A stretch of DNA of 64,000 nt from Methanoprimaticola sp047501175 (GTDB lineage: Archaea; Thermoplasmatota; Thermoplasmata; Methanomassiliicoccales; Methanomethylophilaceae): NCBI RefSeq assembly GCF_047501175.1, contig NZ_JBEQWH010000009.1:1-64000 (forward strand), given 5' to 3'. Made by a program: the position numbers and the translations under genes. The notes beneath the pieces are model-generated. The model was not told the DNA's origin, made no database searches, and was given only the letters and a program-made list of their open reading frames with translations. Below are positions 43,000-52,330 of the stretch, piece by piece. The stretch's first letter is position 1. Every line of letters starts with the position of its first letter.

Positions 43000-43731
43000 T
43001 CACAGCTCCAGCATCATCCCGGCGTAGAAGTCGTCGACACCTTTCAGACCGAAATGGGCCCTCAGGTTGGTCATCCCGTCACGTCCCGTACAATGGTTGA
43101 GATGAAGGTCCGTGCAACCGTATGACTCGAACTCCAGGGCGTACTGCTCGGCCACAGTCTTCTTCCTCTTTTCCAGCAGGACCGCTCCCACGTACGTCTT
43201 GACATCGAACCCGAACTTGGAGCGGAATGCCGACAGCTGGGGCCCCGGGCCGTTGACTCCCCGTCCCGACACGACCGCCGTCTGCTTCCCCCTCACCACG
43301 AGGAACGACTCCCCGTCGATCTGGGGGGACACCAACACGCCCGGCACGACCTCCAGCCAACCGTCTATGTCGTGGAGGGTCGCCTTGGGACGGTTCTCGT
43401 CCGAGAGTCCGACCTGGAACGACATGAACCCGGATTTCTTGGAGTACAGACCAGCGGGGGCGTACACGTCCACCGGCGACGTGCGTGCCTCGAGGAGGCC
43501 GTTGATCGCCCTGCAGTTGTCGGGACATGCCTGGGAGATGACAACGGCATCTATCGACTCGGGGTCGATCTCGAGATGCTCCATGTTGTGCATCAGATAC
43601 CTGTCCCTCAGCCCGGTGTCGAAAAGGACCCTCTTCCCGTCGGCCTCGACGAGGACCGAGAAGCCCTTGGCGCCTATGAGCTGCGTGTCCACCACGGAGC
43701 CCTCGTCATATACGCTCAGTATGCTTGCCAT
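43000..43731 (-). CDS. Degenerate metallo-beta-lactamase-fold protein
   Basis: 243-aa protein with the overall pattern of the MBL-fold group that contains the methanopterin-related ribofuranosylaminobenzene synthases: FSVLVEADGKRVLFDTG, then DAVVISQACPDNCRAINGLLEA, and a terminal HLNHCTGRDGMTNLRAHFG. The zinc signature HxHxDH is destroyed (SQACPDN), with only the aspartate kept. The downstream GC-H-PG motif reads GRGVNGPGP. A binuclear metal site therefore looks impossible, although the late HCTG segment is kept. It is preceded by GGGAGATGA and starts 5 bases after the TatD stop, so both are one unit. Confidence 0.75.
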   Translation of the reverse strand: MASILSVYDEGSVVDTQLIGAKGFSVLVEADGKRVLFDTGLRDRYLMHNMEHLEIDPESIDAVVISQACPDNCRAINGLLEARTSPVDVYAPAGLYSKKSGFMSFQVGLSDENRPKATLHDIDGWLEVVPGVLVSPQIDGESFLVVRGKQTAVVSGRGVNGPGPQLSAFRSKFGFDVKTYVGAVLLEKRKKTVAEQYALEFESYGCTDLHLNHCTGRDGMTNLRAHFGLKGVDDFYAGMMLEL

Positions 43732-43735
43732 TATT

Positions 43736-44572
43736 TCATCTCCCGTAAAGTGAATCTGGTATGTCCCCGCAGATCCGGTGTATGCTCTCCGTCGGGACCT
43801 GCCCGTTGGCCAGCCATGCCTTGACCCTCTTGGGGACGGTCGTGACCGCCATTATCGCCCCGGGCTTGAGCGGGTCGTCTATGTAATCGGTCTCGATCAT
43901 GAAGCGGTCTGTCCCCTTGGAGATGGCCTCGCGCGTATTCGTCTTGGATGCGGGTATCGACGGCATCACGCCGTGCGTCTCCTCCGGTGTCACCCATGGA
44001 GGGGATGAGTGCTTGACCACCCTACTGCGGTCGAGGCCCGCCATGTCCGCGATCTCGGCCAAGGAACGGTCCGTATACTCCTCGGACTCGCAATGTATGA
44101 TGACGGGGCAGTCGACCTCCCTCGCAAGCTCCATGCCCCTTAGCAGCACCCTGTTGGATGCGTCCCGTATCTCCCGGGACACCGGGAAGTGCGGACGCCC
44201 GATCTCGCCTATCGCGACGGCCCTTCCCTCCGCCACGTCACGGGCCGCGTCCTCCATCCCGCGGACCATCATCTCCTCGGCCCGCTCCAGCCCGTAGGCT
44301 TCGGCGAGGGGGACCATGAGCACCGGATACGGTCCGACGGCGATATTGATCCTCAGGCTCGTAGCCTCCCTTGCGCGCTGTGCCAGCGCATAGGTCACCT
44401 CGTACGATTCGGCAAAATCGCCCCCCTTGTGGATGGGGACCTCCGAATAGGGGAGCGTGACCAGGGTCAGTCCCGTGCCTCCCGCCGCCTCGAACTCCTT
44501 CAGGGCATCGACGTTGCGTCCGGAGGGGGACATATGGATATGGTTGTCGTAGACGGGCACCTGCTCGCTCAT
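43736..44572 (-). CDS. TatD-family metal-dependent hydrolase
   Basis: Amidohydrolase-fold protein of 278 aa. Metal ligands appear in the TatD order: DNHIHMSPSG, GEIGRPHFP, VIIHCESEE, VVKHSSPP and IETDYIDDP. Members are DNases or broader hydrolases; archaeal TatD-like proteins are uncharacterised. A tcttattcca-type TATA box (44594-44603, minus strand) is centred 27 bases before the ATG at 44572, so the GTG at 44578 is rejected. It heads a two-gene unit with the degenerate MBL protein. Confidence 0.86.
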   Translation of the reverse strand: MSEQVPVYDNHIHMSPSGRNVDALKEFEAAGGTGLTLVTLPYSEVPIHKGGDFAESYEVTYALAQRAREATSLRINIAVGPYPVLMVPLAEAYGLERAEEMMVRGMEDAARDVAEGRAVAIGEIGRPHFPVSREIRDASNRVLLRGMELAREVDCPVIIHCESEEYTDRSLAEIADMAGLDRSRVVKHSSPPWVTPEETHGVMPSIPASKTNTREAISKGTDRFMIETDYIDDPLKPGAIMAVTTVPKRVKAWLANGQVPTESIHRICGDIPDSLYGR

Positions 44573-44707
44573 CGACACCCCATACGCTCATGTTGAAATA
44601 AGAGACTCCCTCGATCCGTCGGGCGGTACGAAGGATCGACCCCGCGAGAGGGCGATGGTTGCTGCCTGCATCCAGATTAAATATCACCGTCTCCAATGGT
44701 TCGTACG

Positions 44708-45940
44708 ATGGATTCGAACTCCCGCTTCATGCTCAAGGCGTTCAAGAAGTACTACCGGACGGACGGTCCTATAATGCCGGACCGCTTCGCGCGCAGGGAG
44801 TTCGGTTTCATGTTCTTCGACAAGAACTTCGTCCAGAGGCACCTGTCCTTCAGCGCCCCCGACGAGCTGAGGCGTTACATGCAGGGGAACATACCCGCAC
44901 ACAGCTACTACTCCACATCGTACTACCGCAGGCCTAACGCGCCGGTGATGGACGACAAGGAATGGCTGGGGGCGGAACTGATCTTCGACCTGGACGCCGA
45001 TCACCTGGACGGCGCCAAGGAGATGACCTATGCGCAGATGGTCCTGCAGATCCGCGAGGAGATGAAGCACCTCGTGGACTCGTTCCTGATGGACGACCTC
45101 GGGTTCTCGGAGGATCAGATACACATCACGTTCTCCGGAGGGAGGGGATACCATGCGCACGTCCGCACCCCGGACATCATGGAACTGGGCACGCATGAGA
45201 GAAGGGAGCTCGTGGACTACATCACATGCTCTGGCCTGAACATAGACTGGGTCTTTCCCGTGAACCGTGTCCCGACATCAAGGGTGGCGACCGGGAGCGG
45301 CATGCGCACCAATGTCGCGAAGGACCGCCTTATACCCCCCGCGGATTCGGGAGGATGGCGGAAGAGGATGCGCGTGGGCCTCATGGACGTGGTCAACGAT
45401 TTCTGCGACACGGAGGATGCCAAGCTCCTGAAGCGCGAATACCCGAGCATCAAGGGCAGCGACAGCAAGAGCATATACAAGGCCCGCGACGAGCTCGTCA
45501 GAGCCAGAGGCGTCCTTTTCGAGAAAAATAACATGGCCATGCTGTCCACCTCCACCCAGAACATGCTCGTCAAGATCATGAAGGAGGATGTGGCGTACCG
45601 CCTGTCGGGAGAGGTCGACGAACCGGTCACGGCGGACATCAAGAGACTCATACGCCTCCCCGGATCGGTCCATGGGAAGAGCGGACTCAGGGTGACCCCC
45701 ATCACAAGGCAGGAGCTCACCGACTTCGATCCACTGCAGATGGCCGTCCCCGACGCGTACTCCGACGACCCTGTGAAGGTCACGATGAGGAGGCCCGCAG
45801 ACCTCGACATCAAGGGAGAGCGCCTCTCCCTCAAGGGCGAGACAGAGGTCCCCGAGTTCGCCGCCGTGTTCCTGATCGGAAGGAAGATGGCTGATTTCGG
45901 CTATCTGTCGGAAGAATCCCAAAAACAGAAGCTGTTCTGA
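44708..45940 (+). CDS. priS: DNA primase small (catalytic) subunit
   Basis: Archaeo-eukaryotic primase catalytic subunit, 410 aa. The metal-binding DxD is in LIFDLDADHLD, and the substrate-binding block FSGGRGYHAHV is present, then RLIRLPGSVHGKSGL with the conserved histidine. The N-terminal YYSTSYYRRP segment is typical. The TATA box ttaaatat (44677-44684) is centred 27 bases before ATG 44708, which excludes the ATG at 44696. The large subunit is not in this window. Confidence 0.95.
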   Translation: MDSNSRFMLKAFKKYYRTDGPIMPDRFARREFGFMFFDKNFVQRHLSFSAPDELRRYMQGNIPAHSYYSTSYYRRPNAPVMDDKEWLGAELIFDLDADHLDGAKEMTYAQMVLQIREEMKHLVDSFLMDDLGFSEDQIHITFSGGRGYHAHVRTPDIMELGTHERRELVDYITCSGLNIDWVFPVNRVPTSRVATGSGMRTNVAKDRLIPPADSGGWRKRMRVGLMDVVNDFCDTEDAKLLKREYPSIKGSDSKSIYKARDELVRARGVLFEKNNMAMLSTSTQNMLVKIMKEDVAYRLSGEVDEPVTADIKRLIRLPGSVHGKSGLRVTPITRQELTDFDPLQMAVPDAYSDDPVKVTMRRPADLDIKGERLSLKGETEVPEFAAVFLIGRKMADFGYLSEESQKQKLF

Positions 45941-46057
45941 CCATCTGGCACATTTGGATTTCAGCCTCGGGTGCCGTTCCTCTCCTCTTCCTTATTATAA
46001 TAGAACGGGCGAATGGTTTATTAGGGGGTTGCGTTTGCCGAATCCAAGGTAATCACA

Positions 46058-46282
46058 ATGAAAGCATTCCGCATCACTGGAACCTATGCAGACCCCAGAA
46101 AGACTCAGCCCTTCTCCATCGAGATGGCAGCCGAGGACGAAGCCGCCGTCAAGGAGAAGGCCCTGTCCACCATCGGAAGCAAGCACAAGCTCAAGAGATG
46201 GCAGATCGACATCACCGAGATCACCGAGCTCTCCGCCGACGACGTCACCAACCACGTCGTGAAGTACCAGATCGGTGAGTGA
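46058..46282 (+). CDS. rplX: Ribosomal protein L18Ae/LX
   Basis: 74-aa archaeal large-subunit protein LX (eL20/L18a homologue): MKAFRITGTYADPRKTQPF, then the end KRWQIDITEITEL. AAGGTAATC precedes the ATG and a gtttatta box lies at 46017-46024. First gene of the LX-prefoldin alpha-ftsY operon, a gene order conserved in archaea. Confidence 0.93.
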   Translation: MKAFRITGTYADPRKTQPFSIEMAAEDEAAVKEKALSTIGSKHKLKRWQIDITEITELSADDVTNHVVKYQIGE

Positions 46283-46719
46283 TCGTGGACGACAACGAGC
46301 TCCGTCAGGCCCTGGCCCTGATGGATGCGTACAAGGAGAGGGTAGAGGCGATGAGCCGCCAGGTACAGGTCCTTCGCGTGTCCCTCGACGAGGTCAACCT
46401 CGCCCTTGAGTCCGTCAAGGCATTCAAGGATGCGAAGGAAGGGGATGAGATCATGGTGCCCGTCGGCGCCTCGTGCTACATCCCCGTGAAGGTCACCGGC
46501 AACAGGACCGTCGTGACCGGAATTGGGTCCGGGATATCCATCCAGAAGACCTCCGAAGAGTCCATCGACTACCTCGATGCCAACTCTGCAGAGATCTCAG
46601 AGGCCCTCAAGAAATCCGTTGATGCCTTGAACGAGGCCCAGCAGAACCTCACGGCGATGTCCGAGGCGGTTCAGCAGGAATATGCCGTAAGGCGCCAGAA
46701 CGCAGGAATACAGCAGTGA
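46279..46719 (+). CDS. pfdA: Prefoldin alpha subunit
   Basis: 146-aa chaperone subunit; two long coiled-coil helices (residues about 5-48 and 95-140) flank a central beta region (MVPVGASCYIPVKV and the GSGISIQK segment). Prefoldin, an alpha2-beta4 hexamer, passes unfolded proteins to the thermosome. The GTG at 46279 overlaps the LX stop; GTG 46285, with GGTGAGTGATC before it, is an alternative. The hydrophilic tail ends AVRRQNAGIQQ. Confidence 0.92.
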   Translation: MIVDDNELRQALALMDAYKERVEAMSRQVQVLRVSLDEVNLALESVKAFKDAKEGDEIMVPVGASCYIPVKVTGNRTVVTGIGSGISIQKTSEESIDYLDANSAEISEALKKSVDALNEAQQNLTAMSEAVQQEYAVRRQNAGIQQ

Positions 46720-46730
46720 GGCGGTAAAAG

Positions 46731-47897
46731 ATGTTCGAGTCCCTGAAGTCGAAGATGAAGAACCTGTTCTCCAAGGGCGAGAAGCTCAAAGAAGAGGATG
46801 TTTACGAAGCGAAGGAACCCGAACATCAAACCGTCCCTGATGTACCCGCACCCAAACCCGCCGAAGCCCCTGTCGCTCCCGAACCGAAGACAATCGAGGA
46901 GGTCGAGCCCGTCAAGACTGAACCGGAACCTGTGAAGGAGGAGCCGAAACTCTCCAGGAAGGAGATGATGAGGCTCAAGAAGCAAGAGAAACAGGAGGCC
47001 AAGCTCAAGGCGAGATCCGAATCCAGCGATTCCCCCATAGGGGACTCCGGGAAGAGGATCAAGGAAGACCCACTGGATGAGATCCTCGACGAGCTGGAAA
47101 TCATACTCCTTGAGGCGGATGTGGCATATCCCGTCGTGGAGGAGATCAAAGCAGGCGTCCGCGAGAACCTCGTCGGCAGGAAATACGACCGTTCCTACAC
47201 CCTGGAGCAGGTCGTGGAGCATGCCATACGGGACGCTGTCCGCGACGTTCTCAAGATCAACGAATTCGATTTCGATGCCTGGCTCTCCGAGCAGAAGAGA
47301 CCTACGGTCATAATGTTCGTCGGGATAAACGGCACCGGCAAGACGACTGCCATAGCCAAGATAGCGAACCGCGTCATGAACAACGGTCAGACAGTGGTGC
47401 TGGCCGCATGCGACACATTCAGGGCAGGAGCGATCGAACAGCTCACCATACATTCCAACAATCTCGGATGCAAGATCGTCAAACAGGAGCATGACTCCGA
47501 TCCGTCCGCAGTGGCCTTCGATACGATAGAGCATGCCAGGTCGAAGAGGAAGGATGTCGTCCTGATCGACACCGCCGGAAGGATGCAGACCAACAGCAAC
47601 CTCATCGAGGAGATGAAGAAGATCGTCAGGGTCGCCAAACCCGACCTCAAGGTTTTCGTCGGAGACTCCCTTGCCGGAAACGATGCGATAGAGCAGGCCA
47701 AGGTGTTCGACCAGGCCGTCGGCATAGATGCCATCATCCTCACCAAGATAGACACCGACGCGAAGGGCGGTGCCGCATTATCCATAGCGCACACGATCAA
47801 CAAGCCCATAGCGTTCGTGTGCAACGGTCAGGAATACGGGGACATCATCAAGTTCGATACCGAATGGATGATAGACCGTCTGTTCAGCGACGAGTGA
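46731..47897 (+). CDS. ftsY: Signal recognition particle receptor FtsY
   Basis: SRP receptor GTPase that docks ribosome-nascent chain complexes at the membrane, 388 aa. A charged Pro/Glu/Lys-rich N-terminal A region (residues about 15-105) precedes the NG domain with P-loop GINGTGKTT, DTFRAGAIEQL, DTAGRMQTN and TKIDTDAKGGAAL. Gene order LX-pfdA-ftsY is the standard archaeal one. Its stop directly abuts the stop of the opposing M20 peptidase gene, with no space for a separate terminator. Confidence 0.96.
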   Translation: MFESLKSKMKNLFSKGEKLKEEDVYEAKEPEHQTVPDVPAPKPAEAPVAPEPKTIEEVEPVKTEPEPVKEEPKLSRKEMMRLKKQEKQEAKLKARSESSDSPIGDSGKRIKEDPLDEILDELEIILLEADVAYPVVEEIKAGVRENLVGRKYDRSYTLEQVVEHAIRDAVRDVLKINEFDFDAWLSEQKRPTVIMFVGINGTGKTTAIAKIANRVMNNGQTVVLAACDTFRAGAIEQLTIHSNNLGCKIVKQEHDSDPSAVAFDTIEHARSKRKDVVLIDTAGRMQTNSNLIEEMKKIVRVAKPDLKVFVGDSLAGNDAIEQAKVFDQAVGIDAIILTKIDTDAKGGAALSIAHTINKPIAFVCNGQEYGDIIKFDTEWMIDRLFSDE

Positions 47898-49124
47898 TCA
47901 CTGCAGGCAGAGCCTGTGCATCAATGTCGCATAGACCTTGGTGTCAGTGATCATGTTGGACATCACGACATGCTCGTTGGGAGCATGGAGAGTCCCTCCG
48001 CCACATTGCCAAACATATGCATCGAATCCTTTCTGACGGAAGAAGTTGGCACATGTGCCTCCTCCGATGCCCACACCGACAGGTTTGGAGCCGGTGACTG
48101 ATTCCACAGCATCGACGAGGGCCTTGAAACCTATTGAGTCCATCGACGAGGGCTTTCCAGCCACATGCCTCTCCACCACTTCCACGGTTATCTTGGCACC
48201 GGTCGACTTTTCGTACATCGCCGCGATCTCCTTCGCACATCCAACCACATCATCGATATCATACATTGGAAGGAGACGGATGTCCATGCAGAACTCGTCA
48301 TAGCCTGGTATCGTGTTCACGTTCTCCACGGTCGCAGGCCTCTTAGTGGGTTCGAAAGTGGAGGTCTTACCGACGAAACGGTCATCGGAATCACCGAAAT
48401 GCTTGGAGAAGCTCTCCATTAGGTCCATCAGGAGAATGGTGGAGACACGATATGCATTGATCCCCCTGTCCGGAGTGGAACCATGGGTTGTCTTCCCTTC
48501 TATCATGAAGCGGATCCACAGCATCCCTTTCTCTGCCACTTCGATCTGGACTCCACCCGGAGATCCCCAATCAGGGACCATTATGATGTCATCGACATCG
48601 AAATAACCATAATCGAGCAGATACTCTATGCCCATCTTACTCGTGGTCTCCTCATCTGCGACATAGGCTATCCCGATGGACATCCCCTGAAGGTCCTGAT
48701 CCAGAAAAGGTCTGGAAGCGAACATCGAGGATATGACGGATTGCCCATTGTCCTCCGTGCCCCTGCCGAAGATGCACCCGTCTTTGTACACGCCCTCATA
48801 GGGAGGCGTGTCCCAAAGGTCGGGGTCACCTGCCGGAACGACATCCATGTGTGCCACTATCCACACGGTCCCTTTCCTTCTCCCATTCTTCCTCGCAAGG
48901 ATGTTGGGTCTCATGATCGTGGGATCCGAATCGTCCGGAACGTCCACTCTTTCGACAGAATCGAAACCAACGAGCTTCGACATGAGATAATCGGCCTTCT
49001 CACCTTCCCCGATACCGCCGTTTATAGGCGACAGGGCAGGATAACGGATCATCCCAATCATCGTCTCGATCATCTCGTCCGTGCATGCATCAATCTCATG
49101 CAGGACTGTCTCGAGGGACTTCAT
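47898..49124 (-). CDS. M20-family metallopeptidase/deacylase
   Basis: Dinuclear zinc hydrolase of 408 aa related to succinyl-DAP desuccinylase, ArgE and carboxypeptidase G2. Metal and catalytic residues are in VAHMDVVPAG, FGRGTEDNGQ, YVADEETTS, MVPDWGSPGG and the last-ligand segment GGGTLHAPNEHV. The dimerisation domain contains GKTTHGSTPDRG. The substrate could be an N-acyl amino acid or dipeptide. It is a single gene pointing away from the origin, convergent with ftsY. Confidence 0.9.
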   Translation of the reverse strand: MKSLETVLHEIDACTDEMIETMIGMIRYPALSPINGGIGEGEKADYLMSKLVGFDSVERVDVPDDSDPTIMRPNILARKNGRRKGTVWIVAHMDVVPAGDPDLWDTPPYEGVYKDGCIFGRGTEDNGQSVISSMFASRPFLDQDLQGMSIGIAYVADEETTSKMGIEYLLDYGYFDVDDIIMVPDWGSPGGVQIEVAEKGMLWIRFMIEGKTTHGSTPDRGINAYRVSTILLMDLMESFSKHFGDSDDRFVGKTSTFEPTKRPATVENVNTIPGYDEFCMDIRLLPMYDIDDVVGCAKEIAAMYEKSTGAKITVEVVERHVAGKPSSMDSIGFKALVDAVESVTGSKPVGVGIGGGTCANFFRQKGFDAYVWQCGGGTLHAPNEHVVMSNMITDTKVYATLMHRLCLQ

Positions 49125-49222
49125 ATCCAGTAATCCTTCACGTCATTGATAGAATTTCCTGTCACGGATCATCTGGAAAAAAGATATCACCAACGCTGGA
49201 TGGAAAAAGAAAAATCGACCAT

Positions 49223-49250
49223 GATGGCCCCCCAGTGTAAGAGGGCCATC
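49223..49250 (-). terminator. Hairpin after the thiolase gene
   Basis: GATGGCCC/GGGCCATC 8-bp stem with a 12-base loop, about 36 bases beyond the thiolase stop on the minus strand, followed there by an atggtcgatttttc stretch. Confidence 0.5.
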
Positions 49251-49285
49251 GGGTCTGTTTGTTCGGTTTTCGATGATAGGTCGGA

Positions 49286-50464
49286 TCACTCGCTGCGTAC
49301 GATCATCGTGACCGCATTTCCTCCGCCAAGACAGAGTGTGGCCAGTCCGGTCTCCTTATTCCTGTCCTGCAGAGCATAGATGAGAGATGTGAGGACACGG
49401 GCTCCGCTGCATCCTATCGGGTGTCCGAGAGCCACTGCCCCTCCGTTGACGTTGAATTTATCATCGGGAACGTTCAGGTCCTTCTTGACTGCACATGAAG
49501 CGGAAGCGAAGGCCTCGTTGTGTTCGAAGAGATCGATGTCATCGATGGTCATCCCGGCCATATCCAGAACATGCCTGGTCGTGGGTATGGGAGCCTCCAT
49601 GATGTATTCGGGCTTCACACCCCTCTCGCCATAGGCCACTATGGATGCCATAGGCTTGTACCCGTGCTCCTCCGCCCATTTCCTGGAAGTTATCACAAGT
49701 GCGGATGCACCGTCGGAGAGCTGCGAGGAGTTCCCCGCCGTGACCTGTCCGTCCTTCTTGAAGACAGGTTTGAGCTTTCCCAGGGACTCCATGGTCGTGT
49801 CCTCCCTGATCCCCTCATCGTTCTCGACGATGATGTCCCCCTTCTTGGAGTGAATGGTCACGGGAAGGATCTCCTTCTTGAACTTGCCCTCCTTCGTTGC
49901 CTTCGCGGCCTTGAGATGGGATTCCATGGAGAGTCTGTCAGAGTCCTCCCTCGTGACATTGAACCTCTCCGCTACGATCTCACCGGTGAATCCCATGTGC
50001 TGATCATTGAAGATGTCCCAGAGACCGTCATGGACCATGGAATCGACGACAGTCTGGTTGTTCATCTTGTATCCCCATCTTGCACCGGGCATTAGGTAAG
50101 GCGCATTGGACATGCTCTCCATCCCTCCGACCACCAGTGCTTCGTACTGCTTGGCCTTGATGGCATCGGAAGCGAGCATGGCAGCCTTCAATCCCGAGCC
50201 GCAGACCGCATTGACGGTGAACGAACCGATCTCCACGGGGAGCCCCGCACCTATGGCGGCCTGTCTGGCAGGATTCTGTCCGAGCCCCGCACCTATGACG
50301 TTTCCCATTATGCATTCCTGGATATCGGTGGCCTGGACACCGGCACGGTCGATGGCCTCTTTCACGACCATCGCACCAAGCTCGGTCGCTTTGAAACCTG
50401 CAAGTGCTTTCCCGTACTTTCCTATAGGAGTCCTTACAGCGCTGATAATTACTGCCTCGTCCAT
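49286..50464 (-). CDS. Acetyl-CoA C-acetyltransferase (thiolase)
   Basis: Thiolase of 392 aa of the bacterial degradative/biosynthetic type. The nucleophilic cysteine is in NAVCGSGLKAAML, the active-site histidine in GGAVALGHPIGCSG and the second cysteine in LCLGGGNAV. It condenses two acetyl-CoA to acetoacetyl-CoA for mevalonate synthesis. In many archaea this activity comes from a different thiolase beside HMG-CoA synthase and a DUF35 protein; here it stands alone. ATG 50464 follows GGGGAAT and the promoter attataaaag lies at 50501-50510, overlapping the tiaS end region. Confidence 0.92.
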   Translation of the reverse strand: MDEAVIISAVRTPIGKYGKALAGFKATELGAMVVKEAIDRAGVQATDIQECIMGNVIGAGLGQNPARQAAIGAGLPVEIGSFTVNAVCGSGLKAAMLASDAIKAKQYEALVVGGMESMSNAPYLMPGARWGYKMNNQTVVDSMVHDGLWDIFNDQHMGFTGEIVAERFNVTREDSDRLSMESHLKAAKATKEGKFKKEILPVTIHSKKGDIIVENDEGIREDTTMESLGKLKPVFKKDGQVTAGNSSQLSDGASALVITSRKWAEEHGYKPMASIVAYGERGVKPEYIMEAPIPTTRHVLDMAGMTIDDIDLFEHNEAFASASCAVKKDLNVPDDKFNVNGGAVALGHPIGCSGARVLTSLIYALQDRNKETGLATLCLGGGNAVTMIVRSE

Positions 50465-50521
50465 TGGATATTCCCCTTCTGGACTTTGCATCCTGCGTAC
50501 ATTATAAAAGGGTGTCGATAC

Positions 50522-51847
50522 TCAACTACGACCATTGACGAACTCAACAGGTTGAACGACACCCATTCTCTTGAGAGGCTTCGAAAGATGACGCCTTGCT
50601 GCGGTCGGAGGCTCATACCATCCGGGAACCATCTGCCTGCGCACCTGACCCATCACAGGCTCGAAGGAATGGGTCTTGCACTTCTTGCATTTGAATTTCC
50701 CACCCTTCCCTGTGGACTTCATGGTCCTGGAACATATCGGACAGATGGGATTGGAGATCTTGACCGATTCAGGTCCCGCCGATATAACATGGATCTTCTC
50801 GACATTCAAGGTCCTCGGAACATCCCTCAATTCCCCGATGACCTCGACCTCATCACCTTCGTTCAACCAATCCAGAACGAAACGGAACTCCTTGGAAGGT
50901 TCATAGGCGGCACATGATATGAGACCATGCGATGTTTCGACATCGATGATCGTGTGACCTCCCTCGATATGTCTGGAACGGGATGCCACATTCCCTCTCA
51001 AGGCATACGATTGGTCAGGGACCAATGCTTTGGGGTTCTTGATTATATGATCGTCCGTTCCCTGATTGGTCAGGAAAACCACCCATCTATCGATGGGTTC
51101 CGTCCTTATATCCTTCGAAGCCTCGATCAGATCATCCTCGGAATCTCCACGAAGACCGTACATGACAGGACAGGGAGTCATCGGGACCATGGCGACCTTA
51201 TGATATCTGGGCTCCCAGGAATTGAATGTCGAACCATACCTGGAATCCATCATCCCTATGCTCTCCGGATCGAAGATCCTCTCGGTTCCCCATCTGTCCC
51301 TGGGCCTGTATGTGAGAAGTTCGAACGTACTGTCCCTGGGCCTCCAGGCCATGCCGCATACGCATCCGATCAATCCGCGCCCCTGACGTATCTCGAATGT
51401 CAATCCGCCTATCCTCTCGATCTCCGGATCGATAATCTCACGGTCGAGGATCGTCCTAACACCTTTCCAATAGAATTTCTGTGAAGGCTTGACCTTGGAT
51501 ATCAACAGCCCAGGATCGGAGAAATCAGGATCATGGTTCCTCTCCACTATCGGGATTATCCTTCTCCTCAGCTCCTGAGGGTCAGGTTCATAGTCTGTAC
51601 AACTGTCGAAGCAGAACAGCTCCCTGTCACCGATCATCCCTATGAACCTCTTGGGACCCGAACCACGACCGAAGCGCATGACGAGGGAACCATTACCACG
51701 GGTCTTCCAGGGAGTAGCGGGATTGAGACGGACGAGACGGGGATTGCCTATGAGGTCCAGGTCATCCAACTCTCTTATGATCTCGGTAGCGAGGAATGTT
51801 GTACAATTTCCACGCATGGAATCCGTATCATCCACAGATATGTACAT
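50522..51847 (-). CDS. tiaS: tRNA(Ile2) 2-agmatinylcytidine synthetase TiaS
   Basis: Converts C34 of the CAU-anticodon tRNA-Ile2 to agmatidine with agmatine and ATP, so it reads AUA. The domain order matches TiaS: N-terminal TCKD kinase-like domain (ISVDDTDSMRGNCTTFLA), a ferredoxin-like domain (GLIGCVCGMAWRP), an OB-fold (DEVEVIGELRDVP) and a zinc ribbon (CPICSRTMKSTGKGGKFKCKKC). Length 441 aa is typical. It is downstream of the OB-like membrane protein at 51897 on the same strand. One candidate substrate is the CAT tRNA at 270. Confidence 0.95.
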   Translation of the reverse strand: MYISVDDTDSMRGNCTTFLATEIIRELDDLDLIGNPRLVRLNPATPWKTRGNGSLVMRFGRGSGPKRFIGMIGDRELFCFDSCTDYEPDPQELRRRIIPIVERNHDPDFSDPGLLISKVKPSQKFYWKGVRTILDREIIDPEIERIGGLTFEIRQGRGLIGCVCGMAWRPRDSTFELLTYRPRDRWGTERIFDPESIGMMDSRYGSTFNSWEPRYHKVAMVPMTPCPVMYGLRGDSEDDLIEASKDIRTEPIDRWVVFLTNQGTDDHIIKNPKALVPDQSYALRGNVASRSRHIEGGHTIIDVETSHGLISCAAYEPSKEFRFVLDWLNEGDEVEVIGELRDVPRTLNVEKIHVISAGPESVKISNPICPICSRTMKSTGKGGKFKCKKCKTHSFEPVMGQVRRQMVPGWYEPPTAARRHLSKPLKRMGVVQPVEFVNGRS

Positions 51848-51896
51848 TATCTCTCCAGATTCCGAACATTCGCATGTCAGGATGGATGCACATCCA

Positions 51897-52181
51897 TCAG
51901 TCCAGATATATCAATTGCTCCACGAAGAAGATCCTACCATCTTTGGAGAAATCTCCGATGACCCCATAGTATCCAAGTTCCATCGGAATATCAGATGAGA
52001 AACACCTGATATCCGAATCACGGGTCTCCAGAATGAATGTGAAACCATTATCCCCCTCGTTCACATCGACCACTATGCCCGTATGCTCGGGTGAAAGGAG
52101 ATCATCATCGGATCCTATACAGAAGAACAAGACCAACAATACGACGGCGAATCCCAGAACAGCATACCTGACCTTGGACAT
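51897..52181 (-). CDS. Membrane-anchored OB-fold-like small protein
   Basis: 94-aa protein: a single N-terminal hydrophobic helix (VRYAVLGFAVVLLVLFFCIG) then a compact beta domain whose spacing (GIVVDVNEGDNGFTFILETRDSD, MELGYYGVIGDFS, IFFVEQLIYLD) resembles an OB-fold. A ttttatcc box near 52206 puts its transcript start at the ATG (leaderless). It ends 50 bases before tiaS. Function unknown. It is the first gene left of the replication origin. Confidence 0.68.
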   Translation of the reverse strand: MSKVRYAVLGFAVVLLVLFFCIGSDDDLLSPEHTGIVVDVNEGDNGFTFILETRDSDIRCFSSDIPMELGYYGVIGDFSKDGRIFFVEQLIYLD

Positions 52182-52265
52182 GCTGCAACTCTTATTTGTT
52201 CAGGATAAAAAGAAGAGGGTGTGCGTCAACACTTACTTCCGTCGGAAAACGTGAAGGCCGCATCC

Positions 52266-52303
52266 AACCCCCCCACCCCTCCATTTCCACTGGAACCGAA
52301 AAA
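52266..52303 (-). repeat. Left ORB, 38-bp inverted repeat
   Basis: On the minus strand it reads a T run, CGGTTCCAGTGGAAATGG, AGGGGT and seven G. This has the dyad TTCCAGTGGAA plus G-string layout of an origin recognition box bound by Orc1/Cdc6. It is a perfect 38-bp match in inverted orientation to 53824-53861. Confidence 0.9.
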
Positions 52304-52330
52304 CAGAGTACGGGTGATTTCGAGATCGTA

